Origin: Senimuribacter sp049852125
Lineage (GTDB): Bacteria; Bacillota; Clostridia; Peptostreptococcales; Anaerovoracaceae
Length of the DNA: 64,000 bases
Direction: 5' to 3'
Assembly (NCBI RefSeq): GCF_049852125.1
Contig: NZ_CP187532.1
Coordinates: 1 to 64,000, forward strand
This document shows, one piece after another, positions 27,968-37,054 of the stretch. Position 1 is the first letter of the stretch. Every line of letters begins with the position of its first letter. The notes beneath the pieces were generated by a model. It made no database searches. It worked only from the letters and a program-made list of their open reading frames with translations, and was not told the DNA's origin. The position numbers were made by a program, and so were the translations under genes.

Positions 27968-28552
27968 ATGAAACTCCTGCGTCTTTCCGCTATCATTTTA
28001 GCTTCCGGCCGCGCCAGTCGCTTCGGTGAAAACAAGCTTCTCCATCCGATTGACGGCAAGCCGATGATAGAGAAATTATTTTCCTCCATTCCGTCCGGCC
28101 TGTTTGAGCAGGTCATCGTCGTATCCATCTATAGCGATATTCTGGCAATAGCAAGAAAATATGGTTATGTGGCAGTTCAGAATGAGGATACTACCGATGA
28201 TATCGCAAAAACCATAGCCCTTGGTATGGCTGAAATCGATCCTCTTTGCCGAGGCTGTATGTTCTTTGTTTCCGATCAACCCTGGCTCACAACACGGACC
28301 ATTCAAGAGCTCGCTGCTCACTTCTGCGAAGAATCGGAGAAAATTCACGTTCCACTTTGCAACGGTAAACAGGGAAATCCGGTAATCTTCCCATCGCGTT
28401 ACTTCACAGAGCTTAGCGAACTGCCCCCTGATCACGGCGGAAAATATCTTTGCAAAAAGTATCCAGAAGCAGTTTCCTTTCTGCCTGTTCTCAATCCTCT
28501 GGAACTAAAGGATATAGATAAAAAAACAGATTTACTCTCTATACGCAAATAA
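27968..28552 (+). CDS. mocA: MocA-type molybdenum cofactor nucleotidyltransferase
   Basis: A 194-residue MobA-like nucleotidyltransferase. Signature ASGRASRFGENKLL at 12-25 binds the nucleotide; SDQPWL is the metal-binding acidic motif, followed by GNPVIF. MocA adds CMP to molybdopterin for hydroxylases of the xanthine dehydrogenase family, which fits the molybdenum hydroxylase operon nearby. ATG 27968 is 11 nt after GGAG; GTG 27959 is possible but too close to the ribosome site. It follows the Ter operon on the same strand but belongs functionally to the convergent operon. Confidence 0.87.
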   Translation: MKLLRLSAIILASGRASRFGENKLLHPIDGKPMIEKLFSSIPSGLFEQVIVVSIYSDILAIARKYGYVAVQNEDTTDDIAKTIALGMAEIDPLCRGCMFFVSDQPWLTTRTIQELAAHFCEESEKIHVPLCNGKQGNPVIFPSRYFTELSELPPDHGGKYLCKKYPEAVSFLPVLNPLELKDIDKKTDLLSIRK

Positions 28553-28581
28553 CAGGCCTGGCGCACACTGCCTGGCCTGTT
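28551..28581. terminator. Hairpin between convergent mocA and ABC ATPase genes
   Basis: AACAGGCC/GGCCTGTT arms with an inner GGC/GCC stem overlap the end of mocA and reach the ATPase stop region. There is no strong T-run on either side, so termination may be weak or factor-dependent. Confidence 0.5.
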
Positions 28582-29359
28582 ACTGCCTGTAACCGATATA
28601 AAGTTCTTTGTCTCTACTGTACACTTTCACGCCAGGGAATACTTGCCGCAAATTATCTTCCATTTCCTCTGCTGATTCTTCTGCCATTCTCATCTCCGCA
28701 CAGATTTTACCCGTCTTTAACAGATACACTTTATCACAATAGGATAAGGCTAGCTGGGGATCGTGAAGTACAAGCAGCGCGCCCAAATTTTCTTCATCAG
28801 CTAATTTTCGCAGCATCTGCATAAGATGATACCTGTTATTCACATCGAGAGCGCTATCCGGTTCATCAAATAGGAGAAGCGGCGCGCCCTGCACCATTGC
28901 TCTGGCGATCATTACCATCTGCTTCTCGCCTTCACTCAGATACATATAATTCGCCTCCCCTAAATAGGATAAGTGGAGGTACTCTAATGCTGCCCGCGCT
29001 TTGCGTATATGACGTTCCGATGGCGTCTGCCCGAAAGACAACTCAGGATTTACACCCATAAGAACCATATCCAATACGCCTGTATCAAAGTATACGCCAA
29101 ATCGCTGCGGCAGATACGCCGCCAATTTGGCGCGCTGCTTCGCTGAAAAATCCCATACATTATTCTCCTCAATGAAAATTTGTCCATCCTGCTGCTTCTC
29201 CATACCTCCGATCAGCTTTAAAAGAGTGGATTTTCCGGAGCCATTCTCTCCCAGCAGCGCACAAAGCTGTCCGGCCTCCACCTGCAAAGAAACGCCGTCC
29301 AACACCTTTTCCCGCTTGTAGGAAAACTTCAAATCCTCTATTCTCAGTAAAATCTCCAA
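28580..29359 (-). CDS. FecE-type ABC transporter ATP-binding protein
   Basis: A 259-residue ATPase with Walker A GENGSGKST, signature LSEGEKQ, Walker B LLLFDEPDSALD and switch His in VLHDP. It is the last gene of the long leftward operon. The frame starts at TTG 29359 with AGGAGG only 2-3 nt before it and overlaps the permease by 16 nt, so translation is probably coupled and the exact start is uncertain. It powers the adjacent FecCD/FecB-type importer. Confidence 0.92.
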   Translation of the reverse strand: MEILLRIEDLKFSYKREKVLDGVSLQVEAGQLCALLGENGSGKSTLLKLIGGMEKQQDGQIFIEENNVWDFSAKQRAKLAAYLPQRFGVYFDTGVLDMVLMGVNPELSFGQTPSERHIRKARAALEYLHLSYLGEANYMYLSEGEKQMVMIARAMVQGAPLLLFDEPDSALDVNNRYHLMQMLRKLADEENLGALLVLHDPQLALSYCDKVYLLKTGKICAEMRMAEESAEEMEDNLRQVFPGVKVYSRDKELYIGYRQ

Positions 29360-30351
29360 TCCCTCCTTTTTATCATCAACAGAACTAAAAACGGTGCGCC
29401 AATCAATGACGTCAAGATGCTGACAGGAATTTCAATGTCGAAAAAACCCCGAGAAGCACAATCCGCCATAACCATCAAAATCCCCCCTAAAATACAGGCT
29501 AGCGCCGCCGTCTTAAGATTACTTTTCTGGGTTAACATTCTTGCAGCATGAGGCGCGACCAGGCCGATAAAGGTAATCAATCCCGTAACCGATACGATGG
29601 CAGACACAATAATAGTCGTCGCCGCAAGAATCACAGTTCGCGTCAAACCTACTCTAACGCCCAGAGCTGCGGCTTCCTCATTGGATAATCCGAGGATTGT
29701 AATCTGATAGCGAACGAAAAACAGGGCGGCCATACCTGCTGCAAAGAAAGGAAATACCCATAAAACCTTAGAAAACGTAATTGCAGAAAGCCCTCCCATA
29801 GACCAGTATTCCAGAGGCGCCAACTCACGATTGGGATCCGCGAATAGTTTCAGTACCATGATGACAGCTTCAGCCATAGCGCTAATTACAATGCCCGAAA
29901 GTACAATAGAGGCCAATGAATTTTTGTGTCCGTTCTTCGAGAAAAACAACACCAGCAGAACAGCCCCTATCCCTCCGAGGAATGCGTAAATGGGCACAAG
30001 TATTGAACCTGCGCCCATCATTACAATTCCCACAGCAGCTCCCGCATTAGCGCCACTGGCCACGCCAATTAAATCGGGAGACGCCAAAATATTCTTAAAC
30101 AGAAGCTGATAAATATATCCTGCCAAGCTTAAACCTACGCCTGCCATAAGCGCCATCAATGTACGCGGCAGCCGCAGTCTCATAAAGACGTCATAGGTTA
30201 CCCCGGCGACCTCATGTCCTCTGCCGGTCAGAATCTTAACAATCTCGTCTAATGAAATGGGATATTTTCCAATCAGCAGCGATATACCAGTAAAACACAG
30301 CAGCGCTATCCCAAAAATGTAAATCAGTCGATTTTCTTTTTTACCGTTCAC
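29344..30351 (-). CDS. FecCD-family ABC permease
   Basis: A 335-residue permease with about ten helices and typical motifs RLPRTLMAL near 60 and GLVAPHAARML near 265. The start is GTG 30351, overlapping the substrate-binding-protein stop (GTGA). FecCD/BtuC permeases import siderophores, cobalamin or, in MolBC-type systems, molybdate or tungstate. The link to a molybdenum hydroxylase operon favours an oxyanion, but sequence alone does not settle it. Confidence 0.92.
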   Translation of the reverse strand: MNGKKENRLIYIFGIALLCFTGISLLIGKYPISLDEIVKILTGRGHEVAGVTYDVFMRLRLPRTLMALMAGVGLSLAGYIYQLLFKNILASPDLIGVASGANAGAAVGIVMMGAGSILVPIYAFLGGIGAVLLVLFFSKNGHKNSLASIVLSGIVISAMAEAVIMVLKLFADPNRELAPLEYWSMGGLSAITFSKVLWVFPFFAAGMAALFFVRYQITILGLSNEEAAALGVRVGLTRTVILAATTIIVSAIVSVTGLITFIGLVAPHAARMLTQKSNLKTAALACILGGILMVMADCASRGFFDIEIPVSILTSLIGAPFLVLLMIKRRDWRFY

Positions 30352-31403
30352 GACAGTGTTACAAGCTCCTTATCTGCTTCAAATCCATAAAAACGCTGAT
30401 AAAAATCTGCCACGTCTTCTCTCAGCTCATCTAAACTATACGCTTCCGGATGCAGTGCGGCAAAAAGCCACAGCTTTCCAAGCGCGCCTGATGGAACAGG
30501 CGAGTCCCAGGCCTCAAAGTCTGAAGGCATAGTCAGCACTTTACCTTCCTTTACGGCGGTTAAATTAGCAAGCTCAGGCACAGCGCACAGGTCTTCTGCT
30601 GTATAGCTGGCTTCCGGTACGATCACAATATAGTCAGGATCCCATGCCAGAAGCTGTTCATAAGAAACGCCGGACCAGCTGTCGCCTTTAATTTCAGCAG
30701 CTGCATTTTTACCTTTCGCCGCTTCAATCAGCGTATTCTGATACATATCCGCCGGACAGGTTCTAAGCATATCACTGTTGCCCGCCAGATAAATAATCGG
30801 CGCATCTTCCTCTTTTCCTTTTTCCTGAAGCTTTTCATTCACCTCATCGTAGTAATGCAGCAGCGCTTCGGCTCTCTCGCCTTCTCCTACTGCAGTAGCG
30901 ATCATACTGATCGCTTCCTCAAGCAGTTGATCGTCTTCGGGACTGATCAGTAATACTGGAATACCCATTTCCTCTAATGCCCGCGCCGGTTCCTGAAGCT
31001 TTTTCGGCAAAACCACCAAATCCGGTTCTAACGCGATACATGCCTCTAAGTTGAAATCCTTTGCTGACCCTGTATTCGGCAGATCAATAATTTCAGGCGC
31101 GGCAAGTGTATAGATATTTCTCTCTTTCGCCTTCGCCTCAATGCCTACCAACCGTTCCTTGCAATCCAACGCAAGCAATATAGATGTAGAGATATAATAA
31201 CCGCTTACGATTTTCTCTGGCCTGCTTTCAATCGTCACCTCACGACCCGCCTGGTCAGTTACGGTCACCTTCTCCCAAGAAGTATTGCCGTCCTTCGACG
31301 CATCGTTTTCAGATCCACAAGCTGCTGCCGAGAACATCATAGAGAAGATCAGCATCAGCACGAGAAGCTTTTTAAATCTCCTATTTTCATTTCTTATATT
31401 CAT
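30348..31403 (-). CDS. FecB/BtuF-type substrate-binding lipoprotein
   Basis: A 351-residue lipoprotein with a signal peptide and lipobox SAAAC (Cys29). Two lobes are joined by a long helix, with TDQAGREVTIESRPEKIV at the start of lobe 1 and ALEPDLVVLP as family marks. It follows the hydroxylase gene by 3 nt. Ligand unknown; iron chelate, cobalamin, molybdate or tungstate are the family options. Confidence 0.9.
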   Translation of the reverse strand: MNIRNENRRFKKLLVLMLIFSMMFSAAACGSENDASKDGNTSWEKVTVTDQAGREVTIESRPEKIVSGYYISTSILLALDCKERLVGIEAKAKERNIYTLAAPEIIDLPNTGSAKDFNLEACIALEPDLVVLPKKLQEPARALEEMGIPVLLISPEDDQLLEEAISMIATAVGEGERAEALLHYYDEVNEKLQEKGKEEDAPIIYLAGNSDMLRTCPADMYQNTLIEAAKGKNAAAEIKGDSWSGVSYEQLLAWDPDYIVIVPEASYTAEDLCAVPELANLTAVKEGKVLTMPSDFEAWDSPVPSGALGKLWLFAALHPEAYSLDELREDVADFYQRFYGFEADKELVTLS

Positions 31404-31406
31404 AAT

Positions 31407-33722
31407 CTATTCCTTTCCTTTGTCACATTTATGCAATGCTTCCATAACCCGAACCGGCGTGAGCGGAATCGTATTGATAAAGACCCCCGTCGCGTCAAAG
31501 AAAGCGTTTCTGATCGCTGGCGCGATGCCAACCACCGGCGGCTCTCCGATTCCTTTTGCGCCAAATGGACCGAGTACATTCGGATGCTCTACGATGATCG
31601 TTTCCAGATTCGGCACGTCGACAGCTGTCGGAATTAAAAAGTCATGATAGGTATGATTCTTCATCCGGCCCTGGCTCATAAAATGCTCCTCCATGATGCC
31701 CCAGCCGATGCCCTGGGCCATGCCGCCTTCCATCTGACCCTCTACTGTACTCGGGTTAATCGCTTTTCCGACGTCACATGCCAAAATGCACCGCAAAACA
31801 GTAAGCTCTCCTGTCTCTGTATCTACTTCCAGCTCTACACCGCAGGTTCCAAATGTAAATGCATGCATTTGATCGTGGGTGCCCTTAGGATTCGGGTGTA
31901 CTCTCGGAGGAAACCATGACCCGATCGCTGCAAGCGGTATCTGCGCTCTGTAAGCGCCTGTCACGATTTTCTCCAGTGGAATGGCGGTTTCCGGTTTTCC
32001 TTTGACGAAAACTGTGTCCTCTGCCATAGCTAGAGACTCTGTTCCTACCTTGAAAACCTCGTCCGCCGCATATTTGATAAACCGTTCCCGCAGCGTTTTG
32101 CAGCCTGCCAGAACCGCGTTTCCCATCAGGGCTGTCGTTCTTGAAGAAACTGTGGCGCCAGCTTCTAATGAGGTTGCTGAATTAGAGTAATCCACGTATA
32201 CCTTTTCATAGGAAACTCCCATCGCTTCCGCTGCAATCTGCTTCATCGCCACAAGAAGTCCCTGTCCCAATTCATTAGAAGACAATCCAATGTTAATAGA
32301 GCCGTCCCGCTGCGCCTGTACGATACAATGGGCGCCGTCCGGAGAACTGCCTGTTCCTATGCCGTACATAAAGCAGGCCACGCCCTTTCCCCGTTTCTTC
32401 ACACCGGTTCCTCTATCTCTAGGCGCGTCCCAGCAAAGCGCTTCCTTCACCTTGAGCAGACATTCTTCCAGGCCAACGCCGCGCTCTCCCAGCATAACCT
32501 GTCCGGTATGAATGCGATCGCCGTCCCTTACGATGTTCTTTAATCGTAATTCAATCGGATCCATTCCCAGCTCATGAGCCAGCATATCCATTTGACATTC
32601 GATCGCGAAATGTGCCTGCGGCGCGCCTAATCCTCTAAACGCGCATCCATATGGATGATTTGTATAAACAGAATGGCCATGGGCTCTCGATACTGGAATT
32701 TTATACGGACCGCCCGCATATAGCACCGTTCTGTCTGGAATCGCGTCTACTGACTGATACGCACCCTTATCTATAATATTGAATACATCTATTCCTAGTA
32801 TTTTTCCCGTTTTATCCGCGGCTAACCGATGATGCAGAAATGCCGCATGTCTCTTTCCTGTAGTACGAAATACTTCTTCCCGTGTCTCCTCGTAAAATAC
32901 AGGTCTTCCTGTCCTCAGAGCCAATACACCGGCAATTGCAGAAACATCAAAGGTCGAGTCTTCCTTTCCTCCAAATGCGCCGCCTACAATGGTACTGATC
33001 ACATGAATTTTGCTCTGCGGCAGTCCAAACACTTTACAGAGCGATTTTTTCGCACCCTGCACATTATGCTGAGGACTGTAAATTGTAATACCGCCCTGTA
33101 TCAAATCTGGTTCTGCAATGCACACATCCGGTTCAATGTACGCGTGGTCAACCATAGGCGTTTCAAAGTAATGATCGAGAATTACATCTGCTTTTTCAAA
33201 AGCTGCCTCCACATCGCCTCGCAGCACCTTTGCGCTATAGGAAATATTACTATCGCCAGAAAAAGGATGTTTCTCATGGATCGCCCCGGCTTCCATCTCA
33301 AAAACCTCTCTCGGATCGTCATAAGCAGGAAGGGGTTCATACTCTACTTGAATCAAAGAAATCGCTTTTTCCGCTGTCGCCAGATCCCGAGCTGCTAAAA
33401 TCGCTACCGCGTCACCCTCGTAAATCACTTTATTTTCCGCCAAAACAGGCTTATCATATTCGTCTAAACCATATCCATTCACACATCCTGGCGGCAAATC
33501 CTTAGCAGTCATGACAGCTTCCACTCCGTCAAGGGCTTCTGCCTGTGAAGTATCAATAGACACTATTTTAGCATGCCCATAAGGGGAAAACAAGGCCTTT
33601 GCATACAACAGGTCTGTACGGTGAACAGCTAAATCCGCAGTAAATTTTGCCGCGCCCGTCACCTTTGCGATGGTATCAGGCTTTACCATTCGTTTTCCAA
33701 TAAGACTGTTATTCCTATTCAT
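31407..33722 (-). CDS. Molybdenum hydroxylase, molybdopterin-binding large subunit
   Basis: A 771-residue member of the xanthine dehydrogenase family. The a/b hammerhead domain spans ~15-130; GGAFGGKED binds the cofactor, and the C-terminal GAKGIGEPP carries the putative catalytic Glu. ATG 33722 has AGGAG 10 nt upstream; the TTG frame to 33752 lacks support. The catalytic activity is hydroxylation of an N-heterocycle or aldehyde using water. Iron-sulfur and FAD subunits lie upstream in the same operon, with RidA inserted between. Substrate not identifiable from sequence. Confidence 0.92.
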   Translation of the reverse strand: MNRNNSLIGKRMVKPDTIAKVTGAAKFTADLAVHRTDLLYAKALFSPYGHAKIVSIDTSQAEALDGVEAVMTAKDLPPGCVNGYGLDEYDKPVLAENKVIYEGDAVAILAARDLATAEKAISLIQVEYEPLPAYDDPREVFEMEAGAIHEKHPFSGDSNISYSAKVLRGDVEAAFEKADVILDHYFETPMVDHAYIEPDVCIAEPDLIQGGITIYSPQHNVQGAKKSLCKVFGLPQSKIHVISTIVGGAFGGKEDSTFDVSAIAGVLALRTGRPVFYEETREEVFRTTGKRHAAFLHHRLAADKTGKILGIDVFNIIDKGAYQSVDAIPDRTVLYAGGPYKIPVSRAHGHSVYTNHPYGCAFRGLGAPQAHFAIECQMDMLAHELGMDPIELRLKNIVRDGDRIHTGQVMLGERGVGLEECLLKVKEALCWDAPRDRGTGVKKRGKGVACFMYGIGTGSSPDGAHCIVQAQRDGSINIGLSSNELGQGLLVAMKQIAAEAMGVSYEKVYVDYSNSATSLEAGATVSSRTTALMGNAVLAGCKTLRERFIKYAADEVFKVGTESLAMAEDTVFVKGKPETAIPLEKIVTGAYRAQIPLAAIGSWFPPRVHPNPKGTHDQMHAFTFGTCGVELEVDTETGELTVLRCILACDVGKAINPSTVEGQMEGGMAQGIGWGIMEEHFMSQGRMKNHTYHDFLIPTAVDVPNLETIIVEHPNVLGPFGAKGIGEPPVVGIAPAIRNAFFDATGVFINTIPLTPVRVMEALHKCDKGKE

Positions 33723-33747
33723 GATGTTCTTACTCCTATTTTGCAAA

Positions 33748-33783
33748 AACAACGCCTTCGGCTGGCATCCGAAGCCAAAGACA
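33748..33783 (-). terminator. Imperfect hairpin between ridA and large-subunit gene
   Basis: On the minus strand CTTCGG/CCGAAG arms are followed by GTTGTTTTTG. It could attenuate or partly terminate transcription before the large subunit gene, giving unequal subunit expression. Confidence 0.4.
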
Positions 33784-33826
33784 GCGGTGTCAACCGAAGG
33801 TATCTTTTCTATTCAGCGTTACGGTC

Positions 33827-34171
33827 TTATTTTACCACAGCAGTAACGACCATTTCCACCAGTCTGTCCTCTAACGCCATATCAGCGGATACTGTCGCTC
33901 TTGCAGGCTCCTTTCCTTCTACAACCCAGGCTTCCCACACCTCATTCATATCATCGAAATCTCGTAGGACATCCTTCAAAAAGATCTGAACGCGAACGAT
34001 ATGTTCCTTGTCCGAATTGTATTTTGCTAATGTTTCATCGATAATATTCAGAACGCCCTGAGTCTGTTCTTTGATATCTTTACCTTCACTAGTTCTTCCT
34101 GTCAAATACAGCACTCCGTTATGCTCCGTTACTAAAGATAAACGTCCGTCGCCTTCATAATATTTAATCAT
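33827..34171 (-). CDS. RidA/YjgF-family enamine/imine deaminase
   Basis: A 114-residue RidA-superfamily protein. The EPARATVS segment supplies the Arg that binds the substrate carboxylate in active RidA proteins; VRVQIFLKD is the usual central strand. ATG 34171 follows AAGGA by ~8 nt. It sits between the iron-sulfur and molybdenum subunits. RidA proteins hydrolyse enamine/imine intermediates; RutC-like members act in pyrimidine breakdown, which fits a ring-degrading operon that ends in a semialdehyde. Confidence 0.88.
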   Translation of the reverse strand: MIKYYEGDGRLSLVTEHNGVLYLTGRTSEGKDIKEQTQGVLNIIDETLAKYNSDKEHIVRVQIFLKDVLRDFDDMNEVWEAWVVEGKEPARATVSADMALEDRLVEMVVTAVVK

Positions 34172-34196
34172 AATTTTTTCCTTCCCTTCTATGTTC

Positions 34197-34673
34197 TTAT
34201 GCTTTCTGAGCCTGCATGCGCATGGCAGCAAGCTGAATCGCTTCTACAATTTTTTGATATCCTGTGCAGCGGCAAAGATTTCCTGAGATTGCAATGCGAA
34301 TTTCTTCTTCTGTCGGATCAGGATTCTCCTTGAGCAAGGCATACGCCGCCAGAACCATACCCGGAATACAAAAACCACATTGTACAGCGTTTACATCAAC
34401 AAAAGCCTGCTGCACCGGATGAAGCTGATCCGTCGTTCCAAGACCTTCTATGGTCATAACTCGTTTTCCCTCAATCATTCCGGTGAGCATGGTACATGAC
34501 CTGACAGCCACGTCGTCAACTAATACTGTACATGCTCCGCAATCTCCTGTACCGCATCCCTTTTTTGTACCTGTAAGTTTAAACCTGTTTCTTATCGTAT
34601 CTGTCAGAATTTCATCACCCTCAATTTCACAGCTAACAGGTTCTCCATTTAGAACAAATGATATACGGCGCAT
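34197..34673 (-). CDS. Molybdenum hydroxylase 2Fe-2S subunit
   Basis: A 158-residue CoxS/XdhC-type subunit. Plant-type 2Fe-2S cysteines are Cys40, 45, 48 and 60; the second cluster uses Cys99, 102, 134 and 136 (QCGFCIPGM, LCRCTGY). All eight ligands are present. ATG 34673 follows GGAGG by 7 nt and is one base after the FAD-subunit stop. Passes electrons from the molybdenum site to FAD. Confidence 0.95.
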   Translation of the reverse strand: MRRISFVLNGEPVSCEIEGDEILTDTIRNRFKLTGTKKGCGTGDCGACTVLVDDVAVRSCTMLTGMIEGKRVMTIEGLGTTDQLHPVQQAFVDVNAVQCGFCIPGMVLAAYALLKENPDPTEEEIRIAISGNLCRCTGYQKIVEAIQLAAMRMQAQKA

Positions 34674-34674
34674 A

Positions 34675-35526
34675 TTACTTCCTCCTTTCAGCGCTGGCAA
34701 GCGCCCTGGAAAATGCTTGCGCAACAACAGCTCTGGTTGTAAGCTCTTTATATTCCTTAAAGTAGGACTCCCGCAAAACCGCTTCCTTCGGAAAAGTCTC
34801 TTTCAGATATTGCCGCGCTTCCGCTGGTTTCATACCTGTCACAGCTTCCTCCAGACTGAACGCACGCACAATATTTGCATTTAACGCCCCCAGGGATATG
34901 GAGGCGCGACTGATTACATCACCCTCTAGCTGTACTCTTGCGCCAACCAGTATTTTGCCAATGTCCTGCGCCTTACGGCGAGCCACTTTGCAATAACCGG
35001 TACCTTCTCCCAGCTGTATTGCCGGAAAACAAATCTCTCGAATGATTTCATCAGCACGCTTCACCGTACGATTTCTTCCCAAATAAAAATCCTGTAGCGG
35101 TACTTTTCTCTCACCTTGCTCACTGACAAGCACGATCTCAGACTTAAGCGCCATTAACATCGTTGCGCAATCAGCTGCCGGCGCAGCCGTACCAATATTA
35201 CCTGCCGGCGTTGCAACAGCTCGAACGCCTGGACTTCCCAGATTGGAGATCGCCGTAATCAATCCCTCAATTTTCTGGCATATGAGATCCTGCGCCATCT
35301 CTCTGTAGGTCATATTCCCACCCAGCATAACGCAGCCCTTTTCTTCCCGAACATATCGCAGCTCCGCTAGCTGTCCAATATAAACAATGGCGGAAGGCGC
35401 GATCCTTTTCTGACTGATATCTATTACAATATCGCTGCCTCCGTTTACAATAACCGCCTTCTCTTTATAGTGGCCAAGAATTTCTAATGCCTCCTGCAAT
35501 GTGTCGGGTCTAAAAAATTCTGCCAT
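34675..35526 (-). CDS. Molybdenum hydroxylase FAD-binding subunit
   Basis: A 283-residue CoxM-type subunit. VNGGSDIVI near the start and GNIGTAAPAAD in the middle bind FAD; the C-terminal CO_deh_flav_C domain follows. ATG 35526 follows AAAGGAGG. It is the first of the hydroxylase genes and is nearly contiguous with the iron-sulfur gene. Confidence 0.93.
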   Translation of the reverse strand: MAEFFRPDTLQEALEILGHYKEKAVIVNGGSDIVIDISQKRIAPSAIVYIGQLAELRYVREEKGCVMLGGNMTYREMAQDLICQKIEGLITAISNLGSPGVRAVATPAGNIGTAAPAADCATMLMALKSEIVLVSEQGERKVPLQDFYLGRNRTVKRADEIIREICFPAIQLGEGTGYCKVARRKAQDIGKILVGARVQLEGDVISRASISLGALNANIVRAFSLEEAVTGMKPAEARQYLKETFPKEAVLRESYFKEYKELTTRAVVAQAFSRALASAERRK

Positions 35527-35593
35527 GAACAGGCCTCCTTTCACAGAATTTGTTTTTCTGTTTAGCAATCTCTTTTTCTACCGCGGTGTTTTC

Positions 35594-36994
35594 TTAGAAC
35601 GGCCCATACTGCGTCACATGGGCAATAATGATAAACACAAGACCAATTACAAACTGAATTCCGATCAGAGGCAGCATCCATTTTGCCCATTTCTCCCAAG
35701 GAACCTTTGCAAGTGCAAGCCCTGCCATCAGGAAGCCTGAAACGGGTGTCAATACATTGGACAGTCCATTACCCACTGACAACGCCATAACTGCCGTTTG
35801 TCTCGTTACATCTACCAGATCTGCCAGCGGCGCCATGAGAGGCATGGTAAGCGCAGCCTGTCCGGATCCTGATACAACGACTAAGTTCAACAGATTTTGG
35901 AAAATGTACATACCGATCGCGGAGAAGATTGGCGGCAGCACACCGAGTACAGAAGCCGCACCGTGTAAGATCACGTGAAGGATACTGCCGTCGGTCAATA
36001 CGACTACAATAGCCTTGGAGAAACCAACGATTAACGCGCCTGTAGCAAGATCCATCATGCCCTTTCCAAGAACCTCGGCATAACGGTTGAAGCCAATTTT
36101 TCCGATGATTGCACAGATAATGGAAGTTCCAAGGAACAGCGCACAAATTTCATCCATATACCAACCCAGCTCGATTACACCGTAAACCAGCAGTACAATC
36201 ATCAAAAGGAATACGATCAAAATGGCCTTTTCACGTCCACCAAACTTCGGCAAATTTTCAAGATCCAGGGTATCATCTCTCTGCTTGTCCAATTCATACA
36301 TCGGCGAAAGCTGCGGGTCTTTTTTTACTTTTCTCGCATACCGCATAATCCACAGAGAGGTTACTACCAGCATCGTCACAAACAGAGCAATTCTAAGACC
36401 CATACCGGAAAGCGGCGGCAGCTCCGAAATGCCCTGCGCAACCTGCAAACAGAATGGGTTCATAAACTCACCGGCCCAACCGATCGCTCCGCCAACCATA
36501 ACGATAGCTACGCCAACGATGGAGTCATATCCCATAGCCAAACACAGAGCGACAAAGAGGGGAACTAAAGGTACGGATTCTTCACACATACCGAAAATTG
36601 CGCCGCCCAAGCCAAACAACGCCAGAACAATCGGAATAATAATCAGATCTTTTCCTTTTAAACTCTTTGCCAGTTTACCAACGCCTGCCTCCAGTGCGCC
36701 TGTAGACTGTATGACTGCCATAGCGCCTCCTACAATAAAGAGGAAGAATACAATCTGCGCGCTCTCCTGCAGGCCTCTGGTGATGGAAGTAAGCATTTGC
36801 ATTAGAGACACCGGCGTCTGCTCTATGGTATGATAAGAATCCGGGTCAACAACAGATCTGCCGTCCAATTCCATCATCTCATATGTACCTGCCGGCACAA
36901 TATAGGATAATATGCTGCAAACCAAAATAATTGCAAACAGAATGATAAATACATTCGGCACAGCAAACCTTTTCTTTTTCTTTCCTTTTTCCAT
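35594..36994 (-). CDS. YfcC-family membrane carrier
   Basis: A 466-residue polytopic protein of the YfcC/DcuC-like family. The first helix ends in SYIVPAGTYE, a family mark; GMCEESVPLVPL and VSGSGQAALTMPLMAPLAD are the conserved helix-loop motifs. About twelve helices. ATG 36994 follows AAAGGAG by 7 nt. Family members carry C4-dicarboxylates, amino acids or related anions. In this operon it probably imports the substrate of the molybdenum hydroxylase pathway. A second YfcC gene lies at 62.3-63.6 kb. Confidence 0.9.
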   Translation of the reverse strand: MEKGKKKKRFAVPNVFIILFAIILVCSILSYIVPAGTYEMMELDGRSVVDPDSYHTIEQTPVSLMQMLTSITRGLQESAQIVFFLFIVGGAMAVIQSTGALEAGVGKLAKSLKGKDLIIIPIVLALFGLGGAIFGMCEESVPLVPLFVALCLAMGYDSIVGVAIVMVGGAIGWAGEFMNPFCLQVAQGISELPPLSGMGLRIALFVTMLVVTSLWIMRYARKVKKDPQLSPMYELDKQRDDTLDLENLPKFGGREKAILIVFLLMIVLLVYGVIELGWYMDEICALFLGTSIICAIIGKIGFNRYAEVLGKGMMDLATGALIVGFSKAIVVVLTDGSILHVILHGAASVLGVLPPIFSAIGMYIFQNLLNLVVVSGSGQAALTMPLMAPLADLVDVTRQTAVMALSVGNGLSNVLTPVSGFLMAGLALAKVPWEKWAKWMLPLIGIQFVIGLVFIIIAHVTQYGPF

Positions 36995-37054
36995 TACTTT
37001 TCTCCTTTCCATAATGTGAACTTTCATTTATAAATACCGCTTGAAATCCGATTG

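Noticed and set aside
31407..35526. Specific call as xanthine dehydrogenase
   Set aside because: All hydroxylases of this family share the motifs; purine-specific residues cannot be assigned and purine catabolic neighbours are absent.
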